From Bacteroidetes bacterium HGW-Bacteroidetes-4 (GTDB lineage: Bacteria > Bacteroidota > Bacteroidia > Bacteroidales > SZUA-534): a DNA stretch of 57,843 nucleotides. This document shows positions 36,265 to 44,357 of this stretch, piece after piece. The first letter of the stretch is position 1; each line of letters opens with the position of its first letter. Position numbers and translations under genes: made by a program. Below the pieces are notes generated by a model. It made no database searches, was not told the DNA's origin, and worked only from the letters and a program-made list of their open reading frames with translations. The stretch lies in assembly GCA_002840905.1 (NCBI GenBank), contig PHDD01000022.1, forward strand, positions 1 through 57,843, written 5' to 3'.

Positions 36265-37517
36265 TTTATTCGAACAGCCAGATTTGTTTCGGGTGAAATG
36301 AGTACCGTTCCCGGCGGAACATAAACTTTGTCGCCGGGTTTTACGTTTGAATAAACTTGTTTAGTCCCCACTTTTTTGTAACTGGTGATTTTTATTTTTT
36401 TGTTGTTCACCTTGTAATAAAGAAAGAAATCTTTGTTTTTTGGATGGTTAATTACATCTAACAGTATTTGCGCGTCTTTAAAATAGTTATAAACCACCTG
36501 GCCATCCTCAACAATTATGTAATAATCTTTACCATCGACCGGAATTATGCTTTCGGTTTTTTGTGAGGCTACAATGGGCTTATTCTCGAACATCGGAATT
36601 AATACATGTTGCAGGTAGGTTTTACGCACGTATCCGGAATAAAATTCAGCAACTGCGTTTGAAAAAAGTTGGGCCAGCCGGGCCTCGTCAATTGGTTCCT
36701 GCTCACGCGCCAACAGGGTAAGATTAATTATGCTAAAAAGATTCTGCTTAAAGTTGGTTGTGTCGAGCGGGATTGGATTGTTTTCGGCAAACAACTCTTC
36801 GTAAAACAGGCTCCGCTTCATCACCAACTCGGCATATTTAATGGCGCTTTCTCCGGCACCGTTATAGCGACGTACTCCTTCGAACTTATTTTCGGCATTA
36901 TATTGTTTTACTTTGGGAAGAAAAACAAACGGGAATTTTACCATCGCCTGCACGCTGATAAAGTGGTGTCGTCCTTTTTTATCGAAATAAAATAAATTTT
37001 GCCAAACTGCTTTATCGGTTCGGTATAAATACTGTGCTGTTTTGCGATATAGCTGAGGTAAGCCGGTGCTCATGTTTTTGTCACCGATAGCCCAGGGATT
37101 AAATGCTGATTCGGTAAATTGCTGTGCCAAAACAATACTTAACGATGGAGCATCGCTCCCAAGCTCCTGATATGCTTTCCAGGCTTCCTCTTCGTAATAA
37201 CGAACCATGTTTGTTGGAACATATCCAACACCGGTATTAAATGCCGGATTATAAATTACATAATAACGAACTGAATTTGAAGGACGAAAGCTTTGCAGCT
37301 CGATAGGTATTTGAAAATTCTCGGGAATCTTGTTTTCTTCCCTCGATTTTAAAAGTGCTTTTCGCTGAATCTCAAACTCTTTATAATGTTTGGGAACCAT
37401 CCGTTTATAATTAACCAGCTTTTTCATGTCGCCGTCAATCGAAACCGGACCGGCTAACAAAACCTGGGTTTGTAACATTAATTCAATCCCTGCTAATATC
37501 AACAACGCGTATCTCAT
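36261..37517 (-). CDS. Lytic-transglycosylase-like exported protein
   Basis: Exported protein of 418 residues with a signal peptide. A goose-lysozyme/SLT-like core lies around 120-240: Glu136 in AQQFTESAFNP is the likely catalytic acid, followed by MSTGLPQLYRKTAQY and RRYNGAGESAIKY, as in membrane-bound lytic transglycosylases. The C-terminal segment ending VKPGDKVYVPPGTVLI resembles a LysM-like or SH3-like wall-binding end, but this is weak. It probably remodels peptidoglycan. It overlaps the converging M1 gene by 4 nt at the stop codons. Confidence 0.75.
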   Translation of the reverse strand: MRYALLILAGIELMLQTQVLLAGPVSIDGDMKKLVNYKRMVPKHYKEFEIQRKALLKSREENKIPENFQIPIELQSFRPSNSVRYYVIYNPAFNTGVGYVPTNMVRYYEEEAWKAYQELGSDAPSLSIVLAQQFTESAFNPWAIGDKNMSTGLPQLYRKTAQYLYRTDKAVWQNLFYFDKKGRHHFISVQAMVKFPFVFLPKVKQYNAENKFEGVRRYNGAGESAIKYAELVMKRSLFYEELFAENNPIPLDTTNFKQNLFSIINLTLLAREQEPIDEARLAQLFSNAVAEFYSGYVRKTYLQHVLIPMFENKPIVASQKTESIIPVDGKDYYIIVEDGQVVYNYFKDAQILLDVINHPKNKDFFLYYKVNNKKIKITSYKKVGTKQVYSNVKPGDKVYVPPGTVLISPETNLAVRIN

Positions 37518-37724
37518 CTTACATATCTTTTTCTTGAACCCCGGCAGAAGGCTTTTATAAACACCGGTTTATACCTAACTTCGTTTTGGTTTTCTGGCTG
37601 GTGTGGGGTTTTTCCTACTTTATTAATTTCCCTAATAAGCAGTTACAAAAATAATCAAATTTTTGATACCAGAAACAAATCAAGTGTCAGCTTATCAGCT
37701 TGTTTTGATAGGAAAATGTTGCTA

Positions 37725-38333
37725 TCAGCGCCACGATGCGATGTGGTAGGCTACCGTAAAATATACCACATTATTATGCTGTCCTTTTTGAATGGTGTTG
37801 TAGTTGGGAAAAAAAGGACGAACAGGAAGTAGTGAATAGGAAAAATGTGCCTGAAAAGAAATTTTCTCCGTCCAAAAGTAACTAATCCCCAACAATCCGC
37901 TAAATTCGAATTTATTAAAATCGGGTTCGGCGGCTATTAGTCCGGTTCCGTCTTTATCTTCGAGCGCTTTAATTAAATAACCAATGGCAAAACCGCCTTC
38001 AAAAACCAACTTTTTATAATAAAAATACTTAAGTGTAATGGGCATTTCAACATAATGAAGTTGTGATTTATAATACACATTATTTTTCGTGTCGGCCTTT
38101 TTACTCCCTTTTTGTATGTAGCGCAAGCCCATCTGAAATTGAGTTTTGGTATAAATATCGCGGTTAACATAGGCGCCTAACAATAACCCGGCTTTGTTAT
38201 ATCCTTCAAATTGATCGCCGTCGAGCTGACTGGCCACAACTCCTGTATAAAAGCCTCCGTTAAATTCCTGAGCCCTTAGCCCCAAAGGAATAAGCAAACA
38301 GAAAAACCAAAGTACAGGTGTTTTCATATGCAA
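37725..38333 (-). CDS. Outer-membrane beta-barrel (porin family, PorT-like)
   Basis: Protein of 202 residues with signal peptide (WFFCLLIPLGLRAQ) and short amphipathic strands across the mature chain, starting FNGGFYTGVVASQLDGDQFE. That opening is typical of the OMP_b-brl_2 family of Bacteroidota. The last strand is VVYFTVAYHIASWR. The start overlaps the sirtuin gene by 10 nt, so it is the last gene of the overlapping hemW operon. The gap 37518-37724 downstream shows only a weak 6-bp hairpin. Confidence 0.82.
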   Translation of the reverse strand: MHMKTPVLWFFCLLIPLGLRAQEFNGGFYTGVVASQLDGDQFEGYNKAGLLLGAYVNRDIYTKTQFQMGLRYIQKGSKKADTKNNVYYKSQLHYVEMPITLKYFYYKKLVFEGGFAIGYLIKALEDKDGTGLIAAEPDFNKFEFSGLLGISYFWTEKISFQAHFSYSLLPVRPFFPNYNTIQKGQHNNVVYFTVAYHIASWR

Positions 38334-39025
38334 TAATCTTTTTTTAAACGCTCAAACAATTGTTCCATTCCTTCTCCTGCTGATTTGCTGATTACCGTAA
38401 AATTCATTCCGAAAGGAACTTCTACAGGATGCGGATCGATTAAATATTTTGAACATTTCGTTTGTGCAAAGCGGATAAGTCCGGCTGCCGGATACACATT
38501 TAGTGATGTTCCTATTACCAAAAAAATATCAGCTTTGCTTACCAGTGGAACTGCTTGATCAATAGCCGGTACTGACTCGCCAAACCATACAATATGTGGC
38601 CGTAGTTGGGCTCCTTTTTCACACAAATCGCCCAAATGAATTGGTTTTGTACCAATATCGTAAATCAACTCGGGGTGTTTTGAACTCCGTACTTTGGTGA
38701 GTTCGCCATGTAAGTGCAAAACCTGAGTACTTCCGGCCCTTTCGTGCAAATTATCAACATTTTGAGTAATTACCTGAACCTTAAAACGTTGCTCCAGTTC
38801 AGCAATAATTTGGTGCCCCCGATTTGGCTCTACTTCGTCGAGTTGTTTGCGCCGATGATTATAAAAATCGAGCACCCGCTTTGGGTTTTCTATAAATGCT
38901 TCGGGTGTTGCCACCTCTTCAATACGATACTGTTCCCATAAACCCCCGGAATCACGAAACGTGCTGATTCCACTTTCAGCACTCATGCCCGCTCCAGATA
39001 AAACCACCAATCGTTTTTTACTCAT
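38324..39025 (-). CDS. SIR2-family NAD-dependent protein deacylase
   Basis: Removes acyl groups from lysines using NAD, in the cytosol. It has 233 residues. The NAD motif is SGAGMSAESGISTFRD (10-25), and the catalytic His106 sits in LHLHGEL after TQNVDNLHERAG. The Tyr55-x-x-Arg58 pair (FYNHRRK) is the SIRT5/CobB-type sign of succinyl/malonyl-lysine activity. The zinc Cys of CobB are missing: only one Cys (LCEKGA) remains in that region. It overlaps the rhodanese gene by 8 nt and the barrel gene by 10 nt. Confidence 0.92.
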   Translation of the reverse strand: MSKKRLVVLSGAGMSAESGISTFRDSGGLWEQYRIEEVATPEAFIENPKRVLDFYNHRRKQLDEVEPNRGHQIIAELEQRFKVQVITQNVDNLHERAGSTQVLHLHGELTKVRSSKHPELIYDIGTKPIHLGDLCEKGAQLRPHIVWFGESVPAIDQAVPLVSKADIFLVIGTSLNVYPAAGLIRFAQTKCSKYLIDPHPVEVPFGMNFTVISKSAGEGMEQLFERLKKDYCI

Positions 39026-39437
39026 CGCGGCCTCTCTTTTTTATTTGATAAACTGGTTTATTCGCTTTTTGCCAGGCATTAAAACCATTTTGCAAATGAA
39101 CAACCATTGTAAATCCTTTATCAACAAGCATTTGGCTTGCCGTTTGCCCTCGATTACCATACGCACAATAAATTAGAATGGGCGTGTTGCAATCAAGGGT
39201 GTCGGTGCTGCTAAGTAAAATTTCTTTAGTAGGGCACCATAGCGATTCCGGAATTATTGCCTGTTTATAATCGGCACTATCCCTAACATCAAAAATGAAT
39301 TTCTGTAAACAAGTGTCGATGCATTGCTGAAATTCATCGGGTGTTGCTTGCAAAACCATCGCTTTGCTTTGTGAAAAAGCCGTTCTGGTTAAAAAGATTA
39401 TAAGCCAGATAGAAATTAAAAAAACCTTAGTCCTCAT
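39018..39437 (-). CDS. Exported rhodanese-like protein
   Basis: Periplasmic single-domain rhodanese of 139 residues with a signal peptide (FLISIWLIIFLTRTAFSQ). The domain has DVRDSADYKQAIIPESLW and the active-site Cys91 in the loop CAYGNRG, then ASQMLVDKGFTMVVHLQNGF. It could carry sulfane sulfur or cyanide-transfer activity; its target is unknown. It overlaps hemW by 11 nt and the sirtuin by 8 nt in the same operon. Confidence 0.9.
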   Translation of the reverse strand: MRTKVFLISIWLIIFLTRTAFSQSKAMVLQATPDEFQQCIDTCLQKFIFDVRDSADYKQAIIPESLWCPTKEILLSSTDTLDCNTPILIYCAYGNRGQTASQMLVDKGFTMVVHLQNGFNAWQKANKPVYQIKKRGRDE

Positions 39438-40566
39438 CGGGTAAAACCATTAATTCAGATAAAACCAAATCGGAAAGAAAAACTCCTTCATCGGTTAATA
39501 TCATACTGTTATCTTTTAAGTAAAGCTTTTCCTGTTTTATATAGGGTGCTGCTTTTTGTATTAATCGTTCTTTTTCTTCGCTTCCAAAAAGACGTTCAAA
39601 AACGTCGAGCTTTATGCCCCAGCGGGTTCGTAACGACGTTATTAAAAATTCGTTATACTTGTTTTTCTCGCTAAGTGTTTCTGATTCTTGTGGTAGTTCT
39701 CCTTTTTGAATGGTGTTTACATAAACCGATAAATTTGAAACGTTCCACGAGCGGGTTTCAATATTGTAAGAATGGGCTGAAGGTCCCAGCCCAATATATT
39801 TTTGCTGCATCCAATAGTTGGTATTGTGCTGCGAAAAAAAACCCTTCTTTCCAAAATTTGAAATCTCGTAATGGATAAAATCCTGCTCTTTTGCCCAGTT
39901 CACCAACGCTTTAAACTGAAGAATGCTTTCTTCTTCGCTACATGGGAAAATTTTGCCTTGCCTCGATTTTACTTCGAATACCGTTCCTTTTTCATAGGTT
40001 AAGTGATAGGCTGAAAGATGCTTTACATTTAAGGCGGATACCTGTTCAAGGTTTTGGTTCCATAAAGTCCTGTTGCTTTCCGGCAAACCATAAATTAAAT
40101 CGACGCTAATGTTATGAATGCCGGCATCCTGAACCCGTTTAACCGAATCAACCGCTTCCTGGGCTGTGTGGCGGCGGTTCATTAATTGAAGCTGATGGTT
40201 GTGAAACGATTGAATTCCAATGCTAAAACGGTTTACCGGTGTGTTGGCAAGCAGGCGGATTTGTTTGGTTGATAGGTCGTCGGGGTTGGCCTCGATAGTT
40301 ATTTCGGACTTCGAGTCTAAACGAAACAGGTTGTTGGCGGCATCCAGAATCATGGAAACCTCGTCTGCAGACAATAAAGAGGGCGTTCCTCCTCCAAAAT
40401 AAATGGTTTTTATGGTTTCTCCTTCCAACCACAATTGTCGAAGCTCCATTTCTTTTATCAGTGCATCAACCAATTCGGGCTTGCGTTTTATTTGAGTTGT
40501 GGTATAAAAATCGCAATAATGGCAGCGCGTTCTGCAAAAAGGAATATGAATATAAATACCCGACAT
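39427..40566 (-). CDS. hemW: HemW, radical SAM heme chaperone
   Basis: Radical SAM protein of 379 residues that binds heme and delivers it to respiratory proteins; long annotated as oxygen-independent coproporphyrinogen oxidase. The cluster motif is CRTRCHYCDFY (CxxxCxxC) near the N-terminus, with IYFGGGTPSLL and VNRFSIGIQSFHNHQL following. ATG 40566 puts SGIYIHIPF at the start as in the family; an ATG at 40602 adds 12 unrelated residues. The true HemN second cysteine (CxxxCxxCxC) is absent, as expected for HemW. It heads a four-gene overlapping operon. Confidence 0.93.
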   Translation of the reverse strand: MSGIYIHIPFCRTRCHYCDFYTTTQIKRKPELVDALIKEMELRQLWLEGETIKTIYFGGGTPSLLSADEVSMILDAANNLFRLDSKSEITIEANPDDLSTKQIRLLANTPVNRFSIGIQSFHNHQLQLMNRRHTAQEAVDSVKRVQDAGIHNISVDLIYGLPESNRTLWNQNLEQVSALNVKHLSAYHLTYEKGTVFEVKSRQGKIFPCSEEESILQFKALVNWAKEQDFIHYEISNFGKKGFFSQHNTNYWMQQKYIGLGPSAHSYNIETRSWNVSNLSVYVNTIQKGELPQESETLSEKNKYNEFLITSLRTRWGIKLDVFERLFGSEEKERLIQKAAPYIKQEKLYLKDNSMILTDEGVFLSDLVLSELMVLPDED

Positions 40567-40581
40567 GTATCCTGTTTTGGT

Positions 40582-40589
40582 CAAAGTTA
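40582..40589 (-). promoter_or_regulatory. Possible -7 box of the hemW operon
   Basis: On the - strand this reads TAACTTTG, matching TAnnTTTG, 15 nt before ATG 40566. No TTG partner at the expected distance. Confidence 0.35.
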
Positions 40590-40657
40590 TAAAACTTTGC
40601 ATATAAACGATTCGCTTTTTCCTTTAAAGGGCTCTAACCAATGTGTAAAAAAATTAA

Positions 40658-40697
40658 AAAGCCCGTCGATAGTGTCCTTGACACGTTGACGGGCTTT
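40658..40697 (-). terminator. Long hairpin terminator after the oligopeptide-binding protein gene
   Basis: The outer arms AAAGCCCGTC (40658-40667) and GACGGGCTTT (40688-40697) pair perfectly. An inner stem GTGTC/GACAC is at 40672-40676 and 40680-40684. On the - strand a T-rich run follows, so it ends the transcript of the upstream - strand gene before hemW starts. Confidence 0.85.
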
Positions 40698-40718
40698 GTT
40701 TTAACCAACCTATTTCTT

Positions 40719-40901
40719 TCATTTCAAATATAGGTGCTTTGTGTTTTTAAATAAAACGGAATCGACAAATCGTGTGTTTATCACGACCAATAGTTTAATG
40801 TCTGATTGTTGGGGTGTTTTAAGACAATAAATTTCGACAAACGGCATCATATTATCGATGAAAAAGCATCGTGCCAAACAAACCCACTCCTTATTGGCCA
40901 A
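40719..40901 (-). CDS. Possible small protein between the binding-protein gene and its terminator
   Basis: Open frame of 60 residues with ATG at 40901, overlapping the end of the substrate-binding protein gene by 11 nt. Its stop lies about 20 nt before the terminator hairpin, so it fills most of what would otherwise be a 194-nt 3' untranslated stretch. The protein (with FVEIYCLKTPQQSDIKLL and VVINTRFVDSVLF) is not recognised and has no signal peptide. It could be a coupled small protein, a remnant, or chance. Nothing else was recognised in the 324-base gap 40567-40890 apart from the terminator and the hemW -7 box. Confidence 0.3.
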   Translation of the reverse strand: MANKEWVCLARCFFIDNMMPFVEIYCLKTPQQSDIKLLVVINTRFVDSVLFKNTKHLYLK

Positions 40902-41973
40902 TTTTAATTTCTCTGGGTTTGGGTTCCCTAAAGTAAACCGATGAAAAATCGTAATAACCCAGCGAATTCAAATGCAGGTCTTGTACATTCGCTCGCATAA
41001 AATGCACTTTTGTTTCCTTGTCGCCCTTAGTTTGTATCAATAAATAATCGGGCGGATTGCTCTGAAACTTATCAATATGTTTGTCGAGAAATTGAGAAAC
41101 CCGGTCTTGATTCACATCGACAACCAGATGTAATAAACCCTGCTCAAATAGTTGTATTTCTTTTGGTGGTGAGGTGATAAAAGAAATAACCACAGAGTCG
41201 AGAAATGGAAGCTGCTCGTTTTGTCGGGTTTTTCCAAAATATTTTGGGTTGGCCACAAGGTTAATGGGATCGGTTTTCTTTTTCGGGTTACTAAAGCAGA
41301 AGGGTCCGGAACCAATGGTGCTTTTAAATCCATAGGCATCAAACGCCTCCTGCGGAAAGACCAAACTTTGGGTTCCGGCTAAAAAATGAAGAAACAAGGC
41401 ATCGGGTTGGTTCAATTCAAAAACAAGTAGGGTGTCGTTAATGGCTTTAATTCCCAAAAAATTACATTGCTGATTTGATAAGCTTTTATCAATAATTGCC
41501 TGAAATCCTTTTATGTTTTGAACCTGTGCCGAAATTTCCTGTTGGCTTAAATACCGGTAATGGCAAATCTGCTCGATGCTGTATTTTACATCAGATGCAA
41601 CTATTCTTCTGCCTTTCCCTTTGTGAAAACAAGGGTCGTCATGAAAATATGCGTGGTTGACAAGTTCAAATTGATAGTTTAAACCATCTTCTGAAACGGT
41701 CCAGTTTTCAGCTAAAAGTGGTTCAATAGAGAGGTTTCGGGTGTTATATTTAACTAACCCGATATACGCTTGTGAAAGAATCATCTGCTCACTCCGCTTA
41801 AGTACCTGCCCGGGAAATATCAGATCGGGAACTTCATTGGAGTTAAGGTACAAAACGCCTCCGTATTTTTCGCCCCGTTTTTGGTCGTTGCTTCTATTGC
41901 AACGATTAAAACCAATGATTAACAAAACACTGGCTGTTACCCAAAAAACAGAATACATGAACGAAACTTTCAT
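40891..41973 (-). CDS. Shortened solute-binding protein family 5 lipoprotein
   Basis: Periplasmic oligopeptide/nickel-type ABC binding protein, 360 residues against the usual 500-550. The N-terminal lobe is intact: GGVLYLNSNEVPDLIFPGQV, then AYIGLVKYNTRN, LAENWTVSEDGLNYQFEL, IVASDVKYSIEQI and a typical GSGPFCFSN turn. The C-terminal end NVQDLHLNSLGYYDFSSVYF also matches the family. About 150 residues of the second lobe between VNQDRVSQFLDKH and the end are missing, with no stop or frameshift at the join. A lipid-anchor Cys may be Cys25 (GFNRC). No permease or ATPase genes are adjacent. Confidence 0.8.
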   Translation of the reverse strand: MKVSFMYSVFWVTASVLLIIGFNRCNRSNDQKRGEKYGGVLYLNSNEVPDLIFPGQVLKRSEQMILSQAYIGLVKYNTRNLSIEPLLAENWTVSEDGLNYQFELVNHAYFHDDPCFHKGKGRRIVASDVKYSIEQICHYRYLSQQEISAQVQNIKGFQAIIDKSLSNQQCNFLGIKAINDTLLVFELNQPDALFLHFLAGTQSLVFPQEAFDAYGFKSTIGSGPFCFSNPKKKTDPINLVANPKYFGKTRQNEQLPFLDSVVISFITSPPKEIQLFEQGLLHLVVDVNQDRVSQFLDKHIDKFQSNPPDYLLIQTKGDKETKVHFMRANVQDLHLNSLGYYDFSSVYFREPKPREIKIGQ

Positions 41974-42068
41974 CAGCGTTTTCTTTAGGCTAAATTAGCA
42001 AATAAAGGAATGAGAAATCCTCCCTAATTTTACTAATATTTTGTGAAAAAGACAAATGGAAATTAAAA

Positions 42069-44021
42069 TCATCGTTTTAAAATGATTCGTTCGCCCAGGG
42101 ATTTTGAAATTTCAATCTTAAATTGGGTATAAGCCATATACCGGTCGAGTAGTTCTTTTATTTTTTCCTGGTTGTCATTGTTGTTTTCCGTAACCTTTAG
42201 TTCGTTTTCAATTTCTTTTAAAAGCACCATTACCAATTCGTATTTGTACCCCGAAATAGCCTGATCGATAACCTGTTTCAGATTATCCTCCTCTGTGGTA
42301 ATGTAAGTTCCTTTTTTACTCCACATTTTACTTACCTCGTGCGTGTCGGCCATTAAAGATGCGGCTTCTTTTGAAACCAACTGGTTTTCGTGATTGATGA
42401 AGTAACTGCTGGTTACGGTTTTTCCTTCAATAAGACGCTTTCGGTATTCATCATAAATAAATTTACAACCCGGGGTGCTTATTTGAATTTCACCTTCAAC
42501 CTCGCGATTGATATACTGTGCGGTAGTTACCTGTTCTTCAGGATTCTCATCTGTTGCTTTAATGGTAAATAACACTTTATTTCCATAAATTAAAAGCAGG
42601 CGAATAATTTCCCTGTCGAACCACTCAAATTTATTGGTTTCCGGTGTTGTAATCCTTAATGGTTCGCCCAGCGGGTTAACCGGACTCGGCTCATCTTTTT
42701 TCCAGCTTAATTCCCGTTTCCGATAAAGAATTTTGTTAATCTCGGTGTGCAGCACGGCCTCGTCCACATCCATAATGGTGGAGCATTCCTTAACATACAA
42801 GGCTCGGGTAATTCCGTCGGGAATCACGGCAACGGTACGCACGATATCGCTAATCAGGTTCGCTTTTTTTACCGGATCGCCTTCGGTCTCGCTTAATAAG
42901 AGTTTGGTTTTAAACGATATAAAATCGGTTTCGTTGGCTTTTATAAAATCATAAAAACCCGTAGCGCTGTGTTTATGTGCATAGGAGTCGGGGTCTTCGC
43001 CATCGGGTAGTAGTACCACCTTTACATTCATTCCTTCTTCCAAAACCAGATCGATTCCGCGAAGAGCCGCTTTAATACCTGCGGCATCACCATCGTAAAG
43101 TACGGTAATGTTTTGTGTAAAGCGTTTTATCAACCGGATTTGATCGGCTGAAAGAGCCGTTCCCGATGAAGCAACCACATTTTCGATTCCCGCCTGATGC
43201 ATGCTCATCACATCGGTATAACCCTCAACCAGGTAGCATTTGTCGTTCGTTATGATCGATTTTTTGGCAAAAAACAAACCATAAAGCACCTTGCTTTTAT
43301 GATAAATCTCGCTCTCTGGTGAATTCAGGTATTTTGCTGTTTTCTTATCTGCATGCAGGGTTCGTCCACCAAAACCAATAACACGGCCCATTAAATTGTG
43401 AATGGGAAACATAACGCGTTCGTTAAAACGATCGTAATAGGAACCGTCTTCGCGTTTAATGGTTAACCCGGTATCTATCAGGTATTTTTCTTTATATCCT
43501 TTGGCTATTGCTTGCGTTGAAAAGCTGTCGCGGGTTTTGCGGCAATAACCCAACTCAAACTTTCTTATGGTTTTGTCTATAAAGCCCCGCTCTTTAAAGT
43601 AGGACATTCCCACAGCCCGCCCCTCTTCGGTTTCAAACAAATTGTGGGTAAACAACTGCTGCGCATAATTATTTACAATCAACATGCTTTCGCGGGCATC
43701 TTTTTGCTCTTTCTCTTCGGGCGACTCTTCTTTTTCAACTACTTCGATATGATACTTCCGGGCCAGCCATTTTAGGGTGTCGACATACGAAAGCTGTTCG
43801 TGATCCATAATAAAGTTTACCGCATTTCCCCCTTTTCCACAACCAAAGCATTTATAAATTCCTTTTGCAGGCGAAACGGTAAATGAGGGTGTTTTCTCAT
43901 TATGAAAAGGACAATTGCCAAGGTAATTTACGCCTCTTTTTTTCAGGTGAACAAAATCGGAAACAACCTCCACAATATCGGCCGAATCAAAAATTTTTGA
44001 AATTGTTTCCTTGTCAATCAT
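42069..44021 (-). CDS. dnaG: DNA primase
   Basis: Synthesises RNA primers at the replication fork. It has 650 residues. The N-terminal zinc ribbon is CPFHNEKTPSF...CFGCGKGG (Cys37, His40, Cys58, Cys61). The primase core and TOPRIM domain include CYLVEGYTDVMSMHQAG, VVASSGTALSADQIRLIKRF and VLYDGDAAGIKAALRGID with the metal-binding Asp residues. The C-terminal 200 residues are a helical DnaB-interaction-type region with low conservation. It is a monocistronic gene; no rpoD or rpsU is beside it. Confidence 0.96.
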   Translation of the reverse strand: MIDKETISKIFDSADIVEVVSDFVHLKKRGVNYLGNCPFHNEKTPSFTVSPAKGIYKCFGCGKGGNAVNFIMDHEQLSYVDTLKWLARKYHIEVVEKEESPEEKEQKDARESMLIVNNYAQQLFTHNLFETEEGRAVGMSYFKERGFIDKTIRKFELGYCRKTRDSFSTQAIAKGYKEKYLIDTGLTIKREDGSYYDRFNERVMFPIHNLMGRVIGFGGRTLHADKKTAKYLNSPESEIYHKSKVLYGLFFAKKSIITNDKCYLVEGYTDVMSMHQAGIENVVASSGTALSADQIRLIKRFTQNITVLYDGDAAGIKAALRGIDLVLEEGMNVKVVLLPDGEDPDSYAHKHSATGFYDFIKANETDFISFKTKLLLSETEGDPVKKANLISDIVRTVAVIPDGITRALYVKECSTIMDVDEAVLHTEINKILYRKRELSWKKDEPSPVNPLGEPLRITTPETNKFEWFDREIIRLLLIYGNKVLFTIKATDENPEEQVTTAQYINREVEGEIQISTPGCKFIYDEYRKRLIEGKTVTSSYFINHENQLVSKEAASLMADTHEVSKMWSKKGTYITTEEDNLKQVIDQAISGYKYELVMVLLKEIENELKVTENNNDNQEKIKELLDRYMAYTQFKIEISKSLGERIILKR

Positions 44022-44270
44022 ATCTTTTTGTTATCTTGTGTTTTGTGTTTTTAAGCATCGCTAAATTGTGCTGGGTGAAAGTACAAATTCTCGTTGTTTT
44101 TTTAAAGTTTAAACCCGGTTTACTTTTGTTGTTTTGTTATTTCTTGCTTAAAATACTATCTCTCAGAAATGCAAATTAATTCCTCCAGTAAAACACTTTT
44201 TTTATAATTTAGAAACTTCTGAACAAAACCCATCAGCTTGCGTAAAAGAGCAGCATTATAAATATTTGGC

Positions 44271-44300
44271 TTGGTATAGTGAATTAAAAAAGTACATTTG
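44271..44300 (+). promoter_or_regulatory. Promoter of the RimB-RimK fusion gene
   Basis: TTG (44271-44273), a 19-nt spacer and TACATTTG (44293-44300) match the consensus exactly. Transcription should start near 44305, about 53 nt before the GTG start. Elsewhere in the 336-base gap 44022-44357 I see no convincing gene; a 65-residue open frame on the - strand crosses this promoter and is unlikely to be real. Confidence 0.7.
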
Positions 44301-44357
44301 CCGTCCGAAAAAACAAATTGTTTATTTATCAAGGTGTTTATTGAATAAATCAAAATA

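Noticed and set aside
44156-44353. Open frame of 65 codons on the - strand between dnaG and the RimB-RimK gene
   Set aside because: It crosses the exact-consensus promoter of the RimB-RimK gene and has no recognisable family features or promoter of its own.
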